The notes beneath the pieces are model-generated. The model saw nothing but the letters and a program-made list of their open reading frames with translations. It was not told where the DNA came from and searched no databases. From positions 62,001 to 126,000 of the forward strand of contig SSNU01000134.1 in the NCBI GenBank assembly GCA_012064415.1: a DNA stretch of 64,000 bases. The letters are read 5' to 3'. A program made the position numbers and the translations under genes. This document shows, one piece after another, positions 1 through 10,482 of the stretch; the stretch's first letter is position 1; the number at the start of each line of letters is the position of its first letter. The DNA is from Gyrodactylus bullatarudis (lineage: Eukaryota; Platyhelminthes; Monogenea; Gyrodactylidea; Gyrodactylidae).

Positions 1-103
1 CGGATTTAAGCAGAATATTATATTAAATAATCTTATTAAGAACTTTAAGAATTCCTTTCAGTATTCTCATTCGATATATATTCACTGAATATTATTCATT
101 CTA

Positions 104-470
104 AACTAATTGACATGAAGATGAGAATTTACTATTTTTACAAAAAAACTCAATATTTTTCTCCGGACTCATAGAAAAAATAATTCTTTGAATTCTAAAA
201 CGGAATGAGCTACTAAGATGTGGATATTCGAAAAAATTCAATCTGACCAAAATAAGGCCATTTTTTGAATTTCGAAAAAGTACCAAATTTCCACTTTTTC
301 AACTTTAGAACCCAAAATTTTTATGGATTTCGATTATTCAAAACTAGCATGTGATGATATTTGGGATCAACATTGAACGAAGAATTCGAATTCACCGGTA
401 GAAGTTGACTGAAGTTCGTCATTACTGTGGGAAATCGAACCATTTGAATTTTTCGATTATCACGAAGGCA
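104..470. repeat. Dispersed AT-rich repeat, partial copy
   Basis: The first part resembles one end of the fold-back family whose ends read TAGTTAATATGAAGATG. From about 230 it matches, in one orientation or the other, segments at 5480-5700 and 22490-22720. The match is recognisable but not exact. It looks like an old non-coding transposon remnant. Confidence 0.5.
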
Positions 471-1099
471 AATTATCCAAAATCTAGAAGTCTAATTTTT
501 TCTCGGAAACAGTCAATTCTTCGCTATCTCTTTTCTTTTAGTGTGTTTTCAAATTGACTCACGGCTTCAAATAGATCAACGTTCAAAATTTTCCTCAACA
601 CCTTATTTTGAAATTTTCTGCTCTTTCGATTGAGACCACTCTCAATAGAGAAAAACATGAATGAGATAGAAAGATAGAAAAAACATCATCTTGTTCAGGA
701 ATAAATTCTCAACAAAAGATCAGAAGGAAAGTTTCCCTTAACAACTCTAGTTTCAGAGCTATTTAAAGTCAAAGTTGAAAATTTACCCATTTATTTCGAA
801 AATCCTCAACTTCAACTCAATTTTATGCCTATTTAAGTACCTAGTAGGAAAGAAATCTACCTCAATTCAGATGCAGAAGACCTTGAAGTATCAAAAGCGT
901 GAAAAAATTTTCGAAAATTATGCTTCTGTATAATATTTTCATTGACAAATCTCTATTTTTTAACACCTGAAAATCAGAACGAAGATGGCAGTTGTAGTAA
1001 TTCATTCAATCTAATTAATCTACAAATTGTATTTTGACTCAATAAATAAAAAGAATTTGTTAGAATTAGCTCATGAAATAAATATTTATTGAATTTCTA

Positions 1100-2635
1100 T
1101 AGTGATAATCAATAATAAGTATACACCTATAGAACCTGTCCTCTTATATTAATTTTAAATGATCTTGAGACTTGGGATGTTGACTTCTAAAGAATGAAAA
1201 ATTCTTTATTAAAATGCGTATTTTTAAATATAATTTATTTCAACATAATTCAGTAAATATAAATTTTCTATTTTTCATAAATTTTTTTAACGTCAAGTTT
1301 AAGTATACACATTTATTTTGTAAAATTTCCATCCGATAAAACAACATTCATACATCTCTTCTGCATAGATTTATAAAGGTTCTTTATGACGTCTTCATGT
1401 ATTGATTTCCACTCTTCCATAATTTTGATTATCAATTCATGCTTATTACAAAAAATCTTGCCATTTTGATATACTTTTTGGGATAAAATCCCCCAGAGAT
1501 TTTCGATTGGATTCAAATCCGGGCTTCTGGCTGGCCAAGGAAGTACTTTTATAGTATGATCCGAAAACCAGTTAATGGTTGATTTAGAACGATGACACGG
1601 AGCATTATCTTGTTGGAAAATTAGATCCTCTTTTGTAATTTCCTCTTTAAATGAGAATAAATGATCTTCAAGCAGAATTTGGTAAGAAGTTGAATTGAGC
1701 TTTTCACTAATAACAACTAGACTAGAAGTTCCTTTGCTAGTTATCGATCCCCAGACCATAACACTACCTCCACCGAATCCTCGCTTTATTCGTATTGGTT
1801 TTGGTCGCTTTTTGTCCATCCAGCATGAAGTTAGACCATCTGGGCCATCAAGATTGAACTTTTTCTCGTCAGAAAAGATAACTCTGCTCCAATCTTGATT
1901 TTCAATGATTTTTTCATAAGCCCAACTCTTTCTTGATTCCATATCTCTAGAACTCAGATTTGGAGTATTCTTAGGTTTACCCCAATGAAGACTCGGATCT
2001 TTTTTCAAAGCTCTTTGAATTGTACTTATACTTACATTCAAATTCAATTCAGATTTTATTTTGGATGCAGTGTATTTCTTATTTACAGCCAAATATTTGA
2101 TTTTTGCTCTTACTGAATTGGGAATTATTTGCTTTGGGCCTCTCTTTTTCAAGGGTTTTTTCTTCATGAACAGTCTGCTTATAGTTTTCGTAGTGCATTC
2201 AATAAAATTTGCAATTTTTCTTAGGCTTAGGCCATCTTTCCGAAGCTCTATAGCACGTTGCTTCTGGAAATTTGTTAACCTCGAATACTTCGATTCATTA
2301 GTTCCCATTAGAACAATTTCAAGAGTTAGAGTGGATCTTATGTAAGGCTGAAGATGGTAATCCAAAAACTTCTTGTAAATTCTCAAAAAAAGTCTAATTA
2401 TCTCTAAAAAACTAATTCGAAAAAGTGTATACTTAAATATGACGATTGAAAAATTAATGAAAAATAGTAAATTTTTATTTAATGAATTCTGTTAGAATTT
2501 ACTACGAATTGATCTATATGAATATGTAGATAATTTAGCACTCTTTCGAATGACATATCCCACGTCTCAAGATCATTTAAAATTAAAACAAGAAGACAGG
2601 TTCTATAGGTGTATACTTATTCTTGACTACCACTA
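1100..2635 (-). mobile_element. Tc1/mariner transposon, apparently intact
   Basis: The element is about 1.54 kb, starts TAGTG and ends CACTA, and is flanked by TA on both sides (1098-1099 and 2636-2637), the normal Tc1/mariner target duplication. Imperfect terminal inverted repeats run about 70 bp: 1100-1170 is complementary to 2568-2635, including the block ATAGAACCTGTCCTCTTATA on the left. It encodes one uninterrupted transposase on the minus strand. With an open reading frame and well-matched ends it could be autonomous. Confidence 0.88.
1313..2386 (-). CDS. Tc1/mariner-type DD34E transposase
   Basis: Cut-and-paste transposase that would bind the element's inverted repeats and move it between TA dinucleotides. 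The frame holds 357 codons from the first ATG. The methionine at residue 27 (MGTNESKYSRL) is a likelier start because a helix-turn-helix of the usual N-terminal kind follows at once, giving 331 residues, close to family length. In order: first HTH around residues 40-75; a basic linker ending KKRGPKQ; a second HTH; then the DDE domain. The catalytic residues are visible in VIFSDEKKFNLDG (Asp near 172), FQQDNAPCH (Asp near 260) and SPDLNPIENLWG (Glu near 294), a D-34-E spacing between the last two. There is no stop or frameshift. A related but broken transposase lies at 31838-33178. Confidence 0.9.
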   Translation of the reverse strand: MRIYKKFLDYHLQPYIRSTLTLEIVLMGTNESKYSRLTNFQKQRAIELRKDGLSLRKIANFIECTTKTISRLFMKKKPLKKRGPKQIIPNSVRAKIKYLAVNKKYTASKIKSELNLNVSISTIQRALKKDPSLHWGKPKNTPNLSSRDMESRKSWAYEKIIENQDWSRVIFSDEKKFNLDGPDGLTSCWMDKKRPKPIRIKRGFGGGSVMVWGSITSKGTSSLVVISEKLNSTSYQILLEDHLFSFKEEITKEDLIFQQDNAPCHRSKSTINWFSDHTIKVLPWPARSPDLNPIENLWGILSQKVYQNGKIFCNKHELIIKIMEEWKSIHEDVIKNLYKSMQKRCMNVVLSDGNFTK

Positions 2636-2762
2636 TATCTTCCAACAATAAAAAAGAATCATGTTCAGATCAATCTTCCCTTTATATCTCTCTTCAGATC
2701 TTTTAATGAGTTTATGAAAACTTTCTCCTTGTTCATCCGAGTATTTAGACGAAGAACCTTCC

Positions 2763-3191
2763 TTAAAAGTATTCAAATGACATAACAGGTGATGAACTTT
2801 TACTTTCATGGCAATACTTTTCTCTATTCTTCAAATATTTCCTTTGTTTAAACCATCGAATTAATTCCTCTGTTTTACTTAGTGGGATATCAAATTTGCG
2901 TAAAAAGTTTTCAATTTCAAGTAAAGAAGATTTTTTGGGTGAATCTTTATCAGTTAATGATCCAGCGTCATCATAATCCGAATTAGGATCAACATTAAAT
3001 ACATTTTCTTCCTCATCTTGCTGAATTTTTAGAAATATTCTTGATCTTGTTGGAGGATAAATACAATGTTTAGCTGGTTTGTATTGTATTTTGTAACATA
3101 CAAAAGTAACAATCGATGAAAATATTTTACAGAAGCATAATTTTCGAAAATTTTTTTTCTGATCTTTTGTTGAGAATTTATTCCTGAACAA
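2763..3191 (-). pseudogene. Coding-like fragment of unknown transposon or host origin
   Basis: An open stretch of 142 codons whose second half has ordinary protein composition: an acidic serine-rich part (VDPNSDYDDAGSLTDKDSP) followed by an amphipathic segment (IENFLRKFDIPLSKTEELI). The latter loosely recalls a short leucine-rich motif seen in many uncharacterised arthropod proteins. I could not identify a family with confidence. The N-terminal 30 codons lie in the inverted repeat arm shared with 645-960, so the start is probably repeat sequence. It may be a captured gene fragment. Confidence 0.3.
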
Positions 3192-3789
3192 GATGATGTT
3201 TTTTCTATCTTTCTATCTCATTCATGTTTTTCTCTATTGAAAGGCAAAGCACTGCAAGTCGGGTTTTCAGTTTTTACCGAATAACTCGAAAACCCTATTT
3301 TAGAATTTTCTAAGAAGCACATATCTGAAATCAGCAAAAAATTCTCTACAAAAGTGGAAAATATTATCGATTAGAATTTTTTGATGTAAGACTGTGTAAT
3401 ATATGCATGGAATATCTAAAAATAATGAATTAGATTGACAAAACGAACTTACTTCATCTTTTTGGACTCAAAATGTCTCATGCGAATCAAATCTAGACAA
3501 TAAATGGCATGCTTTACTACACAACAAATCAGATTAGAGGTCAGTCTTAACTATGAGCCAATGAAATGGGGAGATTTTTCGAGTTTAATCGTGTGATTTT
3601 CTCAATTAACTTTTTAATTAAATCATCATTCTAGTGATGGGTCTCAATGTATGAGTAAGAAGGTTATAATGATTGGTTGATTTAAGAATAGATTTGAGAA
3701 TATACCATTTATTGAACTCAAAAATTGAGTCCTAAAATAGAGTTCAAAAACTAATAAATTATTCAGGAATTGAACGAAGGTTTCATCTC

Positions 3790-4316
3790 TGGGGTACTAC
3801 TGTAAGTAATTTGATCATTGAATTTCAAAAAATCTTTATCAAATTCGCGTTCTTGATGAAAAAATCTGGATTGTTTCATAATACTTGCTCATGGCCCCTA
3901 TAATCGTGTCAAAAATTTTGATTTTTTGATCGTTTTCCCTACTTGAAAGTCGATGAAATTCGATATTGCAAGATCCCTGAAAAATGAGGAATTTATCAAA
4001 AATTTTATGATGATAATCGGTTTTTTGCCTTTGTGATAAATTATCACTGATAATCAACTTTTGATCACTCTTTCACATTGAAATCAGCAAAAATTTTCAA
4101 CTCAAAGTTCATAAAAAGGAGAACTTGGCGCTACTTCAAAATTTCAAATTTGCCGTATTTTCCTTAAAAAATGATTTTTTCTAATTTTTTTTCTCCGTGT
4201 TGTGAAAGATGGCCCCATGATCTAGATTCCAGAGAATCTTGATCAAACTTGGTTTCTTGATGAAAAAATTAAGAATTTTGTAAAAATCATAAATTCTCAT
4301 CTTCATGTCAACCTTT
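3790..4316. repeat. Fold-back family copy, partial
   Basis: Ends at about 4316 with the family terminus, the reverse complement of an ATGAAGATGGGAATTTATG-like sequence. It carries the family's internal blocks, such as the run around GATCAAAAGTTGATT. The copies at 4890-5234 and 53541-54240 show the family's full inverted structure. Confidence 0.6.
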
Positions 4317-4560
4317 CATTGCTAACATTATTGTTAGTAACTTCTCTCAAAAATAGAAAAAAAAATTATTTTTCGATACCACTGATGGGACTAGCAGAAA
4401 AATATTCACACCTGATAGATTATCTCTCATAGACAAATTAAATTCATTCATTAAATCATTTCGATTAGAGTTTCAAGCACATGCTAATTCATGATAGTTG
4501 CATGATACACAGGAAGGATAGCACAGTATTGATATCACATTGAATAAACTCGAATAGGCA

Positions 4561-4567
4561 TATAAAT
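4561..4567 (+). promoter_or_regulatory. TATA-like box upstream of the small membrane gene
   Basis: TATAAAT lies 106 bp before the ATG at 4673. In DNA this AT-rich such a match is weak by itself. Position and strand suit a core promoter for the exon that follows. Confidence 0.25.
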
Positions 4568-4672
4568 CTTTTTAATTAATTAAATTATCAAAGTTGTTTT
4601 TACTCGTGATTTAATGCTCAGATTTCATATCAATCAGAAGTAAAATATCAAAAACTAGCAAGATCATTCACA

Positions 4673-4796
4673 ATGGGCCTCAATGCAAGTGACACAATTA
4701 TCTTAACCATATCTATGCTGATATTAGCTATAGTCGCTGTTGTAGTCATTATCTATGTAAGCTATTATCGAGAAAAGAGAGATATAGATAAGAAAA
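4673..4796 (+). CDS. Small single-pass membrane protein, exon 1
   Basis: First exon of a predicted protein of about 75 residues that I do not recognise. It starts at CACAATGGG, a favourable start context. It encodes a short N-terminus (MGLNASDT), an uninterrupted hydrophobic segment from residue 9 to about 30 and a charged cytoplasmic-looking stretch beginning YYREKRDIDKK. It ends at AAAA|GTGAGT, a strong splice donor, in phase 1. Without splicing the frame stops four codons later. A signal-anchor orientation with the tail inside is likely from the positive charges after the membrane segment. The membrane peptide, the donor and the phase-matched exon downstream together argue for a real gene. 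Confidence 0.5.
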
Positions 4797-4889
4797 GTGA
4801 GTATACTTAAATATTTTTTGTTTGAGAATGATTATGAGAGTCTTTTCATAAATTTATAATTTTTTAATGTTATGTTAATCAAAATAAAG

Positions 4890-5234
4890 CTAGTTAATAT
4901 GAAGATGGAAATTTATGATTTTTACAAAATTATTAATTTTTTCATCAAGAAATCGAATCATGAGGCCCACTATCAAGATACAGAAAAAAAAATTTTAAAA
5001 AAAATCAATTTTTGAGGAAAATAGCGCCAAATTCCCAATTTTTGAACTTAGAGTTGAAAGTTTTTGCTGATTTCAATTTTAAAGAGTGATCAAAAGTTGA
5101 TTTTTAGGATCACAATAAGACAAAAAAACTGATCATAGAAGTTTTGATAAATTCGTCATTTTTAATAATTTTTTGATAATTCGATAATTATGAATTTTGT
5201 AAAAATCATAAATTCTCATCTTCATATTAACTAG
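4890..5234. repeat. Fold-back MITE, complete short copy
   Basis: A 345-bp element with both ends visible: it begins CTAGTTAATATGAAGATG and ends with the reverse complement. The arms continue inward with a recognisable mirror of the same AT-rich blocks. It lies in the intron of the small membrane gene. No target duplication is evident beyond the palindromic CTAG. Confidence 0.8.
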
Positions 5235-5479
5235 ATGCAATAAGGTCTAAAAATAGATCTTTTACAAAAGAATTCGCTATGGAAAAAAGCTATTAGATTT
5301 AGTTGCTTGTCGGGATAGAATTGGGATGTACCGAAATTTCTGATGGAACATTATTTTTTTCAGAAAATTTTAGCACATGCATAAAAAAACAAAATAATGT
5401 CATTCAAAATTAAAATTTTTTCAAATCACCGATCATTTTTCTATGAAATCTTACAACATAATAAAGAAGCAAAAATCGA

Positions 5480-5700
5480 GAAAATACTCAAACCCCTACC
5501 CACACCAATCTTCGTCTAATTTCGATCATGATTATCAATATTTAACTGCTTCAAATCTTCGAAATCGATAAAAATTTTGGATTTGAAAGTTGAAAAAGTG
5601 GAAATTTGAAACATTTCCGAAATCCAAAAAATGGCTCAATTTCGGTCAGATTAAATTATTTTCGGAAATTTTTTTGTATTCAAAACTAATCATCTCATTT
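5480..5700. repeat. Dispersed AT-rich repeat copy
   Basis: Matches, in inverse orientation, segments near 22490-22720 and 230-420. The shared blocks include GTCTAATTTCGATCATGATT-like and AAGTGGAAATTTG-like stretches. Non-coding; lies in the intron of the small membrane gene. Confidence 0.5.
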
Positions 5701-5856
5701 CATAGTGGAATCCAAAAAATAAATTTTTTCCTGACTTTCTAGATAAAAAGATAGATTTTTTATGATAAACTCGAATGAAATATTTGAGAAAACTGAATTC
5801 TATTATTTCCCGAAATAAAATAGATTATCTCAAACATTTCTCCAAAACTATTTCAG

Positions 5857-5960
5857 TGAAAAACATTGAAACTGGATATACAACTAATCATAAGATAAGT
5901 GTAACCACACTTAGTGAGTCTGACATGAAGCGTGTTTCCATGGCTTGGAATGTGGAATAA
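5857..5960 (+). CDS. Small single-pass membrane protein, exon 2
   Basis: Predicted last exon of the gene starting at 4673. The acceptor ACTATTTCAG ends at 5856 and restores frame exactly with the phase-1 donor of exon 1. The tail then reads MKNIETGYTTNHKISVTTLS and ends MAWNVE before the stop at 5958. An alternative acceptor ending at 5822 is also in phase and would add eleven residues. AATAAA occurs at 5956, 5967 and 5982, just after the coding end, as expected for a 3' end. The tail is polar and threonine/serine-rich, with no motif I can name. Confidence 0.45.
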
Positions 5961-5987
5961 ATTATAAATAAACTTATGATGAATAAA
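5956..5987 (+). terminator. Clustered polyadenylation signals
   Basis: Three AATAAA hexamers (5956, 5967, 5982) overlap and follow the stop codon of the small membrane gene. Confidence 0.45.
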
Positions 5988-6800
5988 TATTTGTTATAAA
6001 TGATTTTTTATTTATTTTAAATATCCTACATAAAATGGGTCGATGATCACTTGTCATCAAAAAATATCATCAAGTTTTTCATGCATATTGGAACTTCTAT
6101 AGTGCATTTTTACAATTTTGCATAGACAGACGTTCATAGACAAGTCGAAAATTTAAAACTATAATTAAATCATTACAGCTCATTCTACTGATTAGTAATC
6201 AGAAGAAAATCATTCAACTTTGTAAAGGAAAAAGCTTACTTGGACATTTACTAAAGTCATTTATTTCTTATCAAGTAGAAAAGTAAGGTTAAAAAAGTAA
6301 GTTTATCTTGGTAGCAATGTTAATGAATTTTTTATAATTTTCGAAAAAAGAAAAGCAAACAAGCAATGTATCAAAAATCGCAATTTTACTACCCTAGTAA
6401 TAATACTGTGATATAAAATGTAAAAAGTTATCAATAGCGTGGGTAAATAAAATAATTTCGCGATAGTATTTAGTTCATATGAAAGAGAAACTTTTACGGA
6501 TTATATTATATAGCTTACATTTTATTCATCAAGAAAATTTGTGTCAGTTAAAGGTCTTAGTTTATTAATTTTGTATGATAGTTTTGCGATCTAGAATAGT
6601 GTCCAAACATTTTCTCAGGAACTAGTATCAACCTAGAAAGCCTATTTTCAACAGGCAATTGGTGCCCATATTATCTTGGATTAATCAAACAATATTTTGG
6701 GATACCATTGAAAAATAGATTCAAAAAATTAAAAAATATCTTTTAAAAAATATCAAATAAAATCTTTTCAGTCTTCAAGGTAAGATATTTATGAATCTAT

Positions 6801-6982
6801 TCATGAATCCACAGTCCAGCCTGGAGTAGTATAAGATGGTGGAGGGCTGACTACTGAAGATGGTTCTATCTTAGGTGGATCAATTGGATAGGGAGGTGGT
6901 ACAAAACTGTGATTAACATTTCCAATTGAAGCAGTCTGGTCTCTAGGGACGTGAGCTCTTTGGCCTTGATTTGGTGTTGCAT
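6801..6982 (-). CDS. CYYR1/Shisa-like membrane protein, last exon (PPxY tail)
   Basis: Terminal exon of a minus-strand gene. It starts after TTCTCATACAG and completes the codon left by the previous exon. The tail is proline-rich, with one exact PPxY motif (PPPYPIDPP) and a near copy (PPPSYTTPGW), and ends TVDS. PPxY motifs bind WW domains, typically of Nedd4-type ubiquitin ligases, and are characteristic of small cysteine-rich membrane adaptors such as CYYR1, Shisa and WBP1/VOPP1. The terminal TVDS does not fit a common PDZ ligand. Exons at 7082-7197 and 7526-7561 precede it with consistent phases. Confidence 0.7.
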
Positions 6983-7081
6983 CTGTATGAGAATTATGTT
7001 ATTTAATTAACATTTTTTGATAGATGATTTTTTTTTGTAATTTATTTAGAAAATATCAATTTAATAATTTTATAAACTCAC

Positions 7082-7197
7082 TGTTTCTTCGTTTATTTGA
7101 GCAACAACAGACGATTATGCCAATTACGAAAATGAATATGATTACAAGTCCTATAGCTATTCCAAAATAGGCTCCGATTGGCAAATTAGAATCCGTG
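7082..7197 (-). CDS. CYYR1/Shisa-like membrane protein, transmembrane exon
   Basis: A 116-bp exon between acceptor TTTTCAAG and donor AACA|GTGAGT. It encodes a short extracellular piece (DTDSNLPIGA), a hydrophobic segment of about 25 residues and a cytoplasmic CCC cluster followed by SNKRR, the usual stop-transfer and likely palmitoylation site of this family. It joins the previous microexon after two bases of an Asp codon and leaves one base for the next exon; both junctions are in frame. Confidence 0.75.
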
Positions 7198-7525
7198 CTT
7201 GAAAAGACAAAAACCTTGAATTACCCCATTTAATTTTTCGTAACTACAAACTAATAAATTTCAAGTTTATCAGATTAATTTTAAGAGAATATGAACCTCA
7301 ACATACTCTCAGTTTTATATTGTATTTCTTTGAATAAGAATTCCAGATGTGTATTCTATTAAATTGAGAAATGTAATTTCTAAGATTGAGTTTAAACTTG
7401 TATTCAAGGTACTGAAGACAATTAGTTAGTATAGGCTTTATTTCGCCAGTAACAAATGATGTTTTAAGCTCATATTTTCAAGATATAATAAAATATCAGA
7501 AAACTATATTATATTGAGAACTCAC

Positions 7526-7561
7526 TCTGAAGATGCATAGTTGTTACTGTAATAATACCAG
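7526..7561 (-). CDS. CYYR1/Shisa-like membrane protein, 36-bp microexon
   Basis: Very short exon between acceptor TTTTTTAG and donor CAGA|GTGAGT, encoding WYYYSNNYASS, a tyrosine-rich extracellular stretch. It starts with the last base of a codon, so at least one more exon lies upstream. That exon should carry the cysteine-rich ectodomain and signal peptide. I did not find it between 7562 and the transposon at 8250. It may lie beyond the transposon or outside the window. Confidence 0.6.
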
Positions 7562-8591
7562 CTAAAAAATAATTTGTAAATTAATTAATTATGGAAAAAT
7601 AATCATAACTAATTTTTAACTTTTCGTTCTAAATTACTAATAACTATAGGCCCTCAAGAAATAAGACCTAAAAGCTAAATTTCTAGATCTATAAACAACT
7701 TTTCAAATTTTTAGATAATATATAATGCCTCATAAAGTACCCCACAGCTTGAATATATTGTACAATATTAAATGTAATAATTAGGGCCTCAAAATGTCTT
7801 AAAAGCATATTTTATCTGGCAAAAGCCTGAATTCTAAAAACGTCAGAAATGCGGTTTATTTTTGATTTGGACATCAGGGTCCAAAGTATTTTTTTTATTC
7901 GGTGATAAAATAATACCTTATTTTTATCAATTTTAATTTGATCAGAAATTGTGATAACAATGAAAATGTTGATTTTGATTGGCTATTAGCAGTGTTTACG
8001 TATAAATCAGTTTGTAATAACAATACTACCTTCAATCTGATTGGTCGATAGCAGTGATTAGTAATCTCTCCCTATTACGCTATGTAAACGAATACGTTCT
8101 CGACCAATCAAATTTGAGCATGCAACATAATCAACCAAAAATCATGCAATAATTCGTAATCTAAAATCTCAAGTATACGTGATCTTGCCTCCAGAAAATG
8201 ATGCACCTAGCTTGATTTATTGTTACTACATTATTTAAAAATAAATATACAGTACGATCTGTGACTTGTCTGTCAAAAATTACCCTCTCCTCTCTGCCCC
8301 TTTTTAAAAACTGAAATATATATGCAAGATTACTAACAAGTAACAACATTTAACACAAGAACACCTCAAAATTAAATTTATAAAATAAATATACCATATG
8401 ATAGAGATTTTTCTCCTGATTTAAACAGTCTAATTCATTGTAGGTTTATCAATATCAAAACGGTCTAAATTATAGAAATAAAATAATTTAAAAATGAAAT
8501 TTATGGTGAACATAGTATGGTCTATGATGTATGATCTTTCCCGAAACCATGTTAGTATATATACGCCAACTCAATTTGAGTAGTTTCAATT

Positions 8592-8774
8592 ATGAAACAG
8601 GACAACCGTACCTTCGTCAATAAACTTGCTCGTGAAGGTCTCACTGTCAAACAGATTGCAGAAAAGACGGGTTTCAGTGTCAACCATATAAAATACTGTA
8701 AGAAAATCCGCCCTAAAACTCCAAATCAATTAATGTACGATCGGCTGCAGGAATTTTTATATCAATTGAACTAG
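8592..8774 (+). CDS. Small helix-turn-helix protein inside the Tigger-like element
   Basis: A complete 60-codon frame starting MKQDNRTFVNKLAREGLTVK. It contains a clear helix-turn-helix, REGLTVKQIAEKTGFSVNHI at about residues 14-33, and ends YQLN. It lies between the left inverted repeat and the transposase and could be a separate DNA-binding protein or an unspliced N-terminal exon. Similar HTH segments occur at the start of many transposases. It has no other recognisable domain. Confidence 0.4.
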   Translation: MKQDNRTFVNKLAREGLTVKQIAEKTGFSVNHIKYCKKIRPKTPNQLMYDRLQEFLYQLN

Positions 8775-8852
8775 CCAATCGAGTTCAGAACTTTACATTC
8801 CTTATTAAAAAGGGATGCAGAAAAATTTAAAATCTTTCTCACGTTTCGATTC

Positions 8853-10100
8853 ATGAGAAGATTTTTGGAAAATTATCCCCAGTTCAAAAGTCAAGTTGTA
8901 AGCAATATTCTTTTTACCAAGAACAATTTATTACTTATTTTATTTCAGATTTTCAAGAGAAAATATTTTCCATTGAATAAAAAGCTTGAACTGGTTGATC
9001 GTTGTGAGATGGAAGGATATAAGAAAGTTGCCCACGATGAATGCATTCATGAAGACTCTCTGATCAAATGGACAAACAATCAGAGAAAAATCAGGAAATT
9101 TGTTAGAAGCAAGAAGGGCTATGAGAATTACACAATTGTTCCAAATTTGAAGTACAACTACCTCGATGAAGCAGCAGTTGATTTGATACAATCTTGGCGA
9201 AAGAATAAACTTCCAATAAGAATATCAAGTGTCCGATCAGAAATCTTACGTATATCTAACGCTTTTGGTCATGGTTGCAGTGCAAGTAACGGATGGGCAG
9301 CCAGTTTTCAGAGAAGGAAGAATATGAAATCCTTTAAAATCTATGGCGAGGGAGAAGATATAGATTGGTTGGTTGTTGAAAATTGGATTCTAGACAGCTC
9401 AGAAACTTTAAGAGCTTATTCAGAAGAAAATATCTACAATGTCGATGAGACAGCCTTGTTTTTTTCAAGAGAGAGGATGCATTACTCTTGATGAAAGTTC
9501 AAGATCATGTAGAGGAACAAAGAAGTCAAAAACCGTTTGACTGTTGTTGCCTGTTGTAATATAAAAGGAGACGTCTATCCCCCTATGGTTATTGGTATGT
9601 CGAATCAGAATAAATGATTATAATTCCAATAATTAAATTTATTTTTAGGAAATTCCAAAAAACCAAGGTGTTTTCATAGAGATATTCCAGAACATTATCG
9701 GGGTAGTAAAAACGCTTGGAACAACAGTGTAATATTCCAGGAATGGCTGACTAAATTTGGGGAAGCAAATCAAGGTAGAGAGGTATTGCTTCTAGCAGAT
9801 AACGTTGCGTTCCACAAAGATCCTGTCCCACCAGAAAATGTCAAGTTACTATTTCTACCCCCAATGCTACTTCTGTATGCCAACCACTAGATCAGGGAAT
9901 AATCTGGAGTTTCAAATCCAAATTTTCAAAGGAATTGAGGCGTCTTCCTTATCTCCCTGATGTTCAACTAGGATATAAATTAATACAAAAATCCTTTAAC
10001 TCTGTTACAAAGGAAACGATTTCAAATTGTTTCAGAGCATCTATAATCTGGGACGTAAGACAAATCCCAGATGTTAACAGGTTTAATGAAACGATTTAAC
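8853..10100 (+). pseudogene. pogo/Tigger transposase, frameshifted
   Basis: The open part (8853-9491, 212 codons) has a Psq-like HTH (FPLNKKLELVDRCEMEGYKK), a CENP-B-type DNA-binding region ending around MKSFKIYGEGEDID, and the first DDE aspartate in YNVDETALFF. A possible 51-bp intron (8898-8948, GTAAGC...TTTCAG) is in frame either way. The reading shifts near 9488 and continues in another frame, crosses a likely 55-bp intron (9594-9648), and shows the second aspartate in LLLADNVAFH. It shifts again in the C-run near 9860; beyond that the family's final block around PLDQGI is recognisable. Two frameshifts make this a pseudogene. Confidence 0.8.
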
Positions 10101-10482
10101 AAAAATATGCAACATACGTTTTAACTTTTACATGAATATCTTGAGATAGTTTGATGAATCATTTGTTTGTTTTGGAGGTAGTCGACAAGCTTTTTTTACC
10201 TAGGAGAGGAAAAATCTTTTTTACAGAATAAATTTAATTTTCAAATTATTTTATTTCTATAATTTAGACCGTTTTGATATTGATAAACCTACAATGAATT
10301 GAACTGTTTAAATCAGGAGAAAAATCTCTATCATATGGTATATTTATTTTATAAATTTAATTTTGAGGTGTTCTTGTGTTAAATGTTGTTACTTGTTAGT
10401 AATCTTGCATATATATTTCAGTTTTTAAAAAGGGGCAGAGAGGAGAGGGTAATTTTTGACAGACATGTCACAGGTCGTACTG

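Larger units (their letters stand above)
645..3240. repeat. Large inverted repeat enclosing a mariner copy
   Basis: The segment 649-728 is an essentially perfect reverse complement of 3160-3238, about 80 bp. The homology resumes at 895-950 against 3110-3155, so the left arm carries about 165 bp that the right arm lacks. The mariner element at 1100-2635 lies between the arms. The right arm overlaps the coding-like segment at 2763-3191. Confidence 0.75.
8250..10482 (+). mobile_element. pogo/Tigger-type DNA transposon with long inverted repeats
   Basis: A 2.23-kb element flanked by TA (8248-8249 and 10483-10484). It begins CAGTACGATCTGTGAC and ends with the near reverse complement. The inverted repeats are about 240 bp each (8250-8492 against 10237-10482), much longer than the 20-30 bp usual for pogo and Tigger elements. 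It encodes a split, frameshifted transposase on the plus strand, so this copy is not autonomous as read. Confidence 0.85.

Noticed and set aside
1695..1898. Plus-strand frames over the mariner transposases (also 2061-2345 and 32557-32766)
   Set aside because: Antisense shadows of the transposase reading frames.
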